Source of the DNA: Henricia sp. BOLD:AAB3569
Taxonomy: Eukaryota > Echinodermata > Asteroidea > Spinulosida > Echinasteridae
NCBI GenBank assembly: GCA_037783545.1
Contig: JBBELK010000517.1
Location: 496,001-560,000, forward strand
Length of the DNA: 64,000 bases
Direction of reading: 5' to 3'
The translations under genes and the position numbers were made by a program. Below, piece by piece: positions 27,501-36,500 of this stretch. How positions within the stretch are numbered: the stretch's first letter is position 1; every line of letters starts with the position of its first letter. Below the pieces are notes generated by a model. The model was not told where the DNA came from. It saw only the letters and a program-made list of their open reading frames with translations, and searched no databases.

Positions 27501-30500
27501 TCTTGATGGCTTGTGGCCTTCGTGATCGATGTCTTCTATATACTCTCCTTTATTTTTTGGAGATTTCTCATTATGCACATTCCAAGGCATTTTTAAAATA
27601 TGTCAAGTTACATGTACTTTATCTATTTACAAAACGAACTGAAACAAGATTAGCTTACTTTGAGTGCATTGCACCTTGCTATAACTTATTATAAACATGT
27701 AACGCCTTTTCCGATAAAGCCACTTCTTGATTTCAATAAGGTTTTCTCTTGAGTGTGCTGTCATCAAAACAACCTGGACCACAAAGCTCTCTCTGAGGCG
27801 ACATGCCGCGCCGACAGAGAGTGTGACTACTGAAGTGCGTGGTCGCGCGCACGTGGCCCGCGGTGAGGCACTTACGGCGGCAGTTCTTTGTGATCGATCT
27901 GTGGCCGACAAAATGGTGCGGCTAATAAGCCGGGCGGCTTATACGCCGACGGTGAATCTTGTTTCTGGAATTTTCGGGCGTCGCGGCTTATACCCCGGGC
28001 GGCTTATATTCCGAAAATTACGGTACAATGTTTCTTCAATCTTATTGAAATATATCACTTGATAACTATACAACTGATTCCAAGATCATATTTTCCACAA
28101 CTTAATTATCTTTAATTAAAACCAAGCATTTTATATATTAACATAATCCCGCCATGAATATGGCCACTGATGCCGGTATGGCGTTAAACTCCAAACTCAC
28201 TCACTCACTCAACAAGTGTACTCAAACTTTTGGCCAGTACTGTACTATAGCTGAGTCGTTATGTTGGACTCATCCTATCAGCTGTACGTCCTCGCTAAAC
28301 GTACACATTCGTACGTGTGCACTGTTACTTTTTCAAATCGTAATGAATAAAACATGAGCTCACCTGATCTCGATCTCTAATTGGCTCCCCGGCTTTTCGG
28401 AGGATTATTTGCTCAAAACAAAGGAAAAGTTCAGCAGCCACAGAACAAATATCCAAGACCTTCGTAGAAGTAAAAAAGGTAAGAATTGATACCAACATCA
28501 AAACAATCGCACAGCAGAATCGATTACACAATTAACGGCGTGCTACGAGAACAAACAAACGACGAAGGTCTTGGAGCCAAGACTATGTCGACCACAGTTG
28601 CTCCGTGTCCTGGTTTTATAAACACCTCGTATCCCTTATGCTGTATTGCTGTGATATGTATAATTTTTTAATTTCCTTAGTATGCAGGCTGGTCGACTAA
28701 AAAGCTGCTTCACAGTCCTGGAGAAGGCAATGGCCATTGAGAGGAACTTGGGGGAGCGTCAGGAACGTATGCTGATCCTGTACGACCTCTTAGCAAGCAT
28801 GTACAATGCGGTTAGTTCAAGCAATTTGCACACAAGTGCACAGATGTCTTACTCACACAATGAGTGATTACGGTTGGCCAGTCAACAGCGTTTTCACCAT
28901 GAAATCTTCCATTTTTGAAATTTTATGAAATTGTGCACAAAAAGTGAAATTGCGGAAAAAGAAGCATTAATTGTGTACTTTTTTGGTTGGGTGTTTTTTT
29001 TTGGGGGGGGGGTGGGGGCTTGGATGATTGCACTGACAATGTTAAATTTAGAGAATGGTCAAGAGTATTTTGGGCTCTTGAAGGGACACACCGGCTTCGT
29101 TGGGCTATTTTGGGCTCGAAATAGCCCATACATGATTCTGAAAGTCTTTTCGAAATAAACTAGATCCTAAAAAAATAGATCTTGAAAAGAAACCATCAAA
29201 TTTGGTTGTTTTTGAGCATTTATCGGAAACCAGATTCTGGTTCCGATAAATCACTTGGCCTTGTGAGTTAGTTTTATTTCCAGCCGTAGAAACCAGCGCG
29301 AAGTGCAAGTTGCTTTTGTCAATCGCAGTTGGTTTCACTTCTTGTTGGAAAATAATGTCCTACGAACACTATGTACATACCGTATTTTCCAATTTGTAGA
29401 CAAACCTGCCTTCAGGTTTCATAAGAAGGGTTTCTAGGTGTTGATATGGACAACAGAATCTCTCAGATTTTCGAGTCTTTGCGGCAATAACAAAATAATA
29501 TCCGAAGAAAAAATGGCACTATTGCGGACGTTGAAGAACCAACTAGTTGCATTCGAGTTGCTTCCTCGAGTCAGCGCTGACCTGCAAGCTGTGATGAGTC
29601 GGCAGTAAATGAGGTTAAACACATGTCAAACCCGTATCGAACGCCACCTTTATTTACAAACACGTGATACATAATACAGCGCCGAGCGGCTGGTAAAATG
29701 TATTGTCCAACATTAGGCCTCTTTTGTTAATTTTAAACATTTATAGTTAATTATGTGACATTTTGATGAACAACCATCGAAAAATTATTGTCAATGATGG
29801 TAGATCGCAACATTATGTAAACAGTAAGCCAGTGTGTTCCTTTAATTGTCTTTTGCAGAGGTTGGTATTGTATGACTACATGAGAAAACCCATGATGGTT
29901 GACCTCAAGCCAGCTATCCAGTACCGCCAGAAGTCACTGGAACTTGGTGAAGGACTAACGGGGGATCGCTTTAGGGTAAGGCTTGTTTTTACTTCACACA
30001 AACGCGAACATGAATCTGACGTAAATTTGACATCAAACATTTCAGTGGCGAACATTTGCACAAGTTGAAACTAGATCAGCTTTCTGTGAAGTTGCGGCAC
30101 AAAAACCTCCATGCGACATCAAATTCGCATTCGCGTGAAGTATGAACCAAGCTTCATGCTGTTTTACCAATGTATCTATTATTGACAGCATTATACTCAT
30201 CAAGATCGATCTTGATCACCAGACCAGTCTCGAGACGAAATTTGTGTGGTCTTGAATGTTCTTGTTCTTGAATGTTCTTGGTTTTGGAAAGGCTGGTCTT
30301 GATCGTGGTCCAAAATTGCTGTTCTCGGAATTTTTGCCCAGCAGCCAATTTTTACGAAACCTTACGCACTGCGTAAGCCCACTTGCGCAACTTTTTATTG
30401 CCTAAGTTGTGCAACATTCCTGCGAACATTACATGCAAGCTATGGGCTCTATGCCCTTTTCAAAAGCTGCACAAGCTACGCACATTTTCATGAAATTGGC

Positions 30501-33500
30501 TGCAGGACCTGATCAAGACCAAGTTAAAATGTCACCACTTCAAGTTTCAGACTTTTGGTTTTTGGTTCTTGGTCTTTCAATCACATTGTATTGAAATCGA
30601 TACCACAAATTTTGATTCTTATTTTCCTATTATCCACTGAAGCGAGCTTTCTCTCTGATGAAGCTAGCCTTCAACCTACGTACCTGGATCTACCTCAAAG
30701 GGGATAACAGCCTGCCGGGACCTGAGGCAACCGACTTGGGGTTTCAAAGCTTGAAGGAAGCTAAACAGATCTTCACTGAGGTAACTGTTTCCACTGACAG
30801 GTTGTTTCTTTATAGCGATCAGATAAGACATTCTTCTTTATCTATTTATTTATTGAACATGTGGGTCTTTCTATAAATTTGGGGTCCAAAAGTGTAACAT
30901 TTAGTGTCCCCCGTTACACCTGATATGTGTTATTTTTCGTATAAAAAAATTATAATAGCTTTTAAACCATTTTGTATGAATTGTACTTTATGTACTCACT
31001 TTTTGAGATGGAAAGTATTTAAAGAATGGATTACATATTTTTTGGATTACATATTTTTTTGGGCTCCCGAGTCGAGCGTGTAACGGGAAAAATAATAACA
31101 ATTATGAAAGAGGGCGCCCTTTGCTTTATATGCGACATAACGAGTGCAATCTCGCGCTGAAACAACAATAGACCGATCCAGTAAGCTCCGCCCATTTAGA
31201 AATTGCCTAGCAACATGCCACACGTGCCATGCACGTGTGCAGTAGAGTCGCGTGGCCGTGCCGTGCGTCCGCGCCCTGGTCAGCGCGTATTGAAACACGC
31301 ACACGCACACAGAAACTGCACGCTCGAAAGCAAAATGTGCACTTAAGTATCCAGTCATGTGCGTGCACGTACAACACGCCTGCAATACGCGTAACGCACG
31401 CCATCGAACAAAAACATCTGGACACACATCTAAAACGAAGTGAATGCAAAACAAGCTAATTTTGGTAAGTTTTTCACATTTACACAAAACACATTTATGA
31501 AGGGATTAAAAGTAGGTTAGGATAGTCTTATACAATCCGTTTTAAACTCGCTAGCCTCCTCTGCGCTGATAAAAATGATGTTTATGGTGTTTTTGCGTCA
31601 CTCGTGCTGCATTTGCCGTAGCTCTGTGCACAAAATTTTGAGGACTCAGGTAACCAAAGATTTTGGTAACCTGAGGCTGTGATTGGTCAATTCCAAAATG
31701 GGCGGAGCTTACTGGATCGGTCTATTGTATATGCTTAGGCGAGAGAATTATCACATAAAAACAACTTTAACGTATAAAATGACAGATCTTACCATTTACT
31801 CACCAAAACCACATGTCACATTCATGTTCCGCCATGTTCACAGTTCACAGCAGTATTAAGGTTAGGTCATTACACCAGATACCCACTCACAATAGGGGCA
31901 TTCGAGATGCTTACACCGTGTAACAGAGGGTTTACACCAGGGGAAGCCCCCAGAAGATGTAAAACGAACGACACAGGGTTTTGCTTTGAATTCTGGGAAC
32001 ACATGTCAAAGGTTGTTGCCGGGTGGGGCTTTATAAACGGTAAGCACATTTGTCGAACCACCAAGATGACATCGCACTTGATATGCATGATCAATTCCAT
32101 GACGTCATGTGAATTTGCATTACCGACTGGCGGTACAGTTTTTTCGTTTTTTCCCACAATGTCTGCACCTGTTGTGTATAATTATGTACATGATCCCATC
32201 GATCTCCGTGCAAGGCGCGTACAAAAATTGTCTTGGATCTTGAGCGAGTTTTCTTATCAGTTATCTAATCACCAAATTATGATATAATAATATTTTTGCT
32301 ATTCTGACCGCATGAAAGGGCGAACGCTGCACTGCTGTTATGGACTTTGTGACAGTGGGTGCCGGCGGCATGCTGAACCCTCTAAAAATGTACTGTTGAA
32401 TATTCATGTTATGACGATGTCATTTTGGTGGTTCGACATCAGTGGCTACCTTTATAAACCCTGTTATCGTTTGACTCGCGATGAAAAATTAAGCCGGCGC
32501 CACGCAGAATTAGTTGCCCTAAAGTACTGCAATCAACTTTGTCAACGCCCACAGACATCTACTGATTAAGCAAAATGTATTTACAGCCCTATCCCTCCTA
32601 TTTTGTATCATAAATCTGTGTTTTTCTTCATACTCGCGTCACGACTTCAAACTGTCCGCCATGTTTTATTGCTCATGGTTACTAGGTGGCGTCATTACAC
32701 CAAGCCTTACACCAGACACCCTGTCGCTAGCTCGGGCAGTGGTGGCTGCCACCGGGGTAGACTCATGTATCACGTGATAGCTAAAAAGAACGCTCCAGTG
32801 TAAGTTTATGTTACACGATGTAAGCATCTCGAACGCCCCTAATATCGGACAGTGGTGGCTGGCACTGGGGTAGACACGTGTATCAAATGACACATTTAAA
32901 CGAATGTACAATGTACGTACATGTACAGTAATTAGTGCTATGTATTATTTATCTGTCCAGCTGGATGACAAGGCTCATGTGGCTGAATGCATAATGGTTG
33001 AGGGTTTGTTGACCTGCGATGCTAACCACGAAAAGGGACTCGGGGTAAGACATGTTGCATTCTACTTTGTATCATATATTGTTCTTTTATTCAATCCAGG
33101 CTCGGGCCATTATCACTCGTCCATTATCACTCGTCCAGGCCCCTAGCTGTTTTTAAACATATTTTTTAATACTGGCCAAACCCACTTTTATTCCCATTCA
33201 TAAATACATTTTTGTGCAAATCAGTAAAACTCACCAAAATTTTCTTGCCGTTTTGCCATAATTTGCATTGTGTTTTTGTATACAACGCGTTTATTCAAAC
33301 TGCTAGCTGTACGTCAAGTTTTTGTTCAATCTAGTGCGTTACATGTAATGCAGGCATGTTGTACAAGCACACACACACGATGGGAAACTTTGCACATTTT
33401 GCTTTCGGGTGCGTGCAGTTTCTGTGTGCGCATATGCGTAGCAAGCTCTTGAAAAGTGGGAAGGAGGTGCACAGCGGGTCGCTCAGCGGGAGGGGGAGGG

Positions 33501-36500
33501 GGAGGGGGGCGTGGTTGTGCTTGGTGAGCGCCCTCGCGCAACAGCTTGTATGGACATACATGTAATATAATGTAATAGCATTGCCATTGCCGTGGCGTTT
33601 TATCAGCGGTGTTATATTAGTTTCGTTAACTTTTTTATTTTTGCCGACAGTACCATGATTTTGCCGACAAAATATGAATTACATCATATATGGGAGGCAA
33701 ACAAGTTTTTTGGGGGGAAAATTAACATATTTGGCACCAGCCACCTCATCTCCTATGCCTATGGTGTGTGTTCCATACGCACTGACTAGGGCGTGGGTAC
33801 AAACGCGGGACAGGCAAGAAAGTGTTTAAGACTGGCCGACCTGTCTTTATCATCCATTTAAGACTGGCCACGTGACGTGCTCTCAGCCAATAGGGATGCG
33901 TAAACTGTCTAAGGTACTTATGAATTATATTGTAAAAGCACCTTATAAATGGTTACCCGCCATCAATCCTAGGATAAATTTTACCAAACTTGTGATGCAC
34001 GCAAGACATCCTAAGCAAGCTTTCAGCCCGTTTCTTCACGTATTCAAGGAAAGGACGCTGGAGTATCCCGGAAGGCTTTTCGGGAGCATTTGGGAATGTC
34101 ATGGAAGCCGCCGTTGGACTTTCCGGCATCATCCGTCGTCATCCCGAAACTGTGGTGTCCTCCGTGAAGAGCGAACAAAATAATTTGCTGGCTTAATCCT
34201 TTTCTATGGAGGGTTCGCGGAAAAATCTATCCGTATGAGGTCCGTAAAGGCAACTGGAGTATCCATTGTAGCCGTATATCCAATGTGTGGCCCCCGGTGT
34301 CATCCAGGGAGGAAAATTTGACCAAGGGTGACGGAGGTGAACGACAGAGGCTGACAGTCACTATACAGCTGCTACAGATGAGGCAATGCATAGTTCCGAG
34401 ATTGCCCAGTTAACCCCGCCCCTTAGATATTGTTGCTATGTGCTCACAAGCCATCGAAAAAAAATGGCGACATTAACGTACAAAGCAACGGGACTCGGCA
34501 TGGAAAGCACAGATTCATTGGAGAAAACTCAAAGGTATTTATGTTTTGGGGTCGACAGTTACTGTAGAACACACTGAGCGAAGGGCTAGTAATGCAGGGA
34601 CGACATATATTTCATAAAAATGCGCTTTCCTACCTTTGAACAGCGAATCGCCCGACATTGAAACCAAAATTCACCCGGTCACTGGCGCGTACAACATACA
34701 AACTGTATGGGCAGAAAATCGCGTGATTGTGTGATGATTGCATCACTTTGACCTATGTGGGCGCCGTCTGCTAGCTCTGTTGTGATTGGTCGCGGGTTCG
34801 GCTTGATTGACAGGTCGGAACTATGCATTGATGAGGAGTGTCCGTGACGAACAATATAGCAGATACCACTTTTGCCACACAGATGACAATGGGCTCTGTA
34901 CGGATGACGCTGACAGCTATACATGAGAAACCAGTCTCAGCACAATGTCTCCGCATTCGCTACGGTGTTTTCTCGGTAGATGGTGGGCTGGTTGTGAAGG
35001 ATAAAAAGGCATGCAATGGTGGTGCAACAACGACTATTCCTGTAAACTACGTCAGCCATTTTAAATTGTGTTCATTGTGGTTACTTGTAGATGTACACCG
35101 AGGCGGAGGCAATTTCCTACCAGGTATGCGGTGAGATGAGCGTTCTAACAAGTCGTATTGTCATCAACAAAGCCATACTGCTGGAAAGAATGAGACGACT
35201 AGAAGAGGCATACGACTATTTTTACCTGGGCTGGGTCATTAAAACACAGGTAGGAGTCTTTTATAGTATACAAATATTGACTGTTCATGAAGGTGCAAAC
35301 TATTGTCCCGAGGTGATCTTGAGATAGTATGGCTGCTATTTCCTCAAGACCACAGGCCATTGGGAACTACATGTAACAGCCATACATTGTCAAGATCCCC
35401 TTGTGAAAAAAGTTTCACACCATCACCGAATAAAGAACAGTCAATATTTGTTTTGTATACACCTCATACATTGATTTGTTTTCATGATGGAAATTTCATA
35501 AGGTTTTTGCTTGGAGCAAAAGTACACTCACTTTTAATGCACTTTGTCTTTGTCTGCGTAAACTTGAACACTGCTGGTTGTTTCACGCAAGCATGCATGT
35601 GATTGCACACAGTCACAATATTCTGTACGCATGTTAAAAATGTTCTATTGTTTGATCTATGTTAGCAGGAAACTAATTTGTTAATTCAGAAACTTTGCAG
35701 TATGGGCAGCTGACTGCACAAAAAGTGCATAGCTTGAGCCACCTTTGAATGTGGCATAAGGCTTTAAATACGCCACAAAAATGTTGCGCATCTGGGCCAT
35801 TTTTCTACGCAACCATTAACAAAACTTGACTTTAATACACAATGCCACAATCTATACCGAGCAACGAAAAAGAAACGCAAATTTTCAGTTTAATCAAAAA
35901 ATTATTTTGTAATTAAAGGGACACGTTGCTGTCAATTTCCCAAAAAATTTGCCGTTTGAAAATGTTCCTTCTACCTTTGCAGAGTTGCTTATGCATTAAA
36001 ACACTTACAATTAGATGTTGTAATCAGAGATTAATGCTTTAAAAAACAAAAATTGGCCGCTGACCCATAAACATCTCACCAGCGAGGCGTAGGCGTACGT
36101 ATTCCAGCAGTAAATACATCGTCCAAACTGTGTGCAGAATGTGCTGTAAATAGTCGTCAGGCTGGCGCCGCAGGCAATGGCATGGTAGACCTACCAGAAG
36201 AACGTCGGGTACTATTCTCTACATGCGACATACAGTACACCTACAGCATCGATGCCCGCATACACATGACCACATAGGAATCAGGTCAACTCGCCCACGG
36301 CCGACTCGCCCCCTGACCGACTCGTCCCCTAGCCAACTGCATGCCCCCTAGGCTAGTCGCCCCCTTGACCCAATATTATTGCGTAAAATGGCCCGATTGT
36401 GTAAAGTGAGAGAGAGCGGTGTGGACCGGGTGCCAGGGGGCTTGGCTGGCCAGTGTGAGCTTCGATCGGTTTTTCACATACTGTACACGTCCTTGTTGCA

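Larger units (their letters stand above)
25743..28023. mobile_element. Pogo-like (Tc1/mariner superfamily) transposon, decayed
   Basis: The ends ccgtaattttcggaatataa (25743) and ttatattccgaaaattacgg (28004-28023) are inverted and flanked by TA (25741-25742, 28024-28025). Subterminal gcggcttata motifs are repeated. It contains a broken DDE transposase frame on the minus strand and a nested GCTGCGTTCCA module. It sits in the intron between exons 15 and 16. Confidence 0.82.

Noticed and set aside
33326..33565. Proline-rich minus-strand frames
   Set aside because: They come from an AG/G-rich simple stretch (ggagggggagggggag) inside a mobile element.
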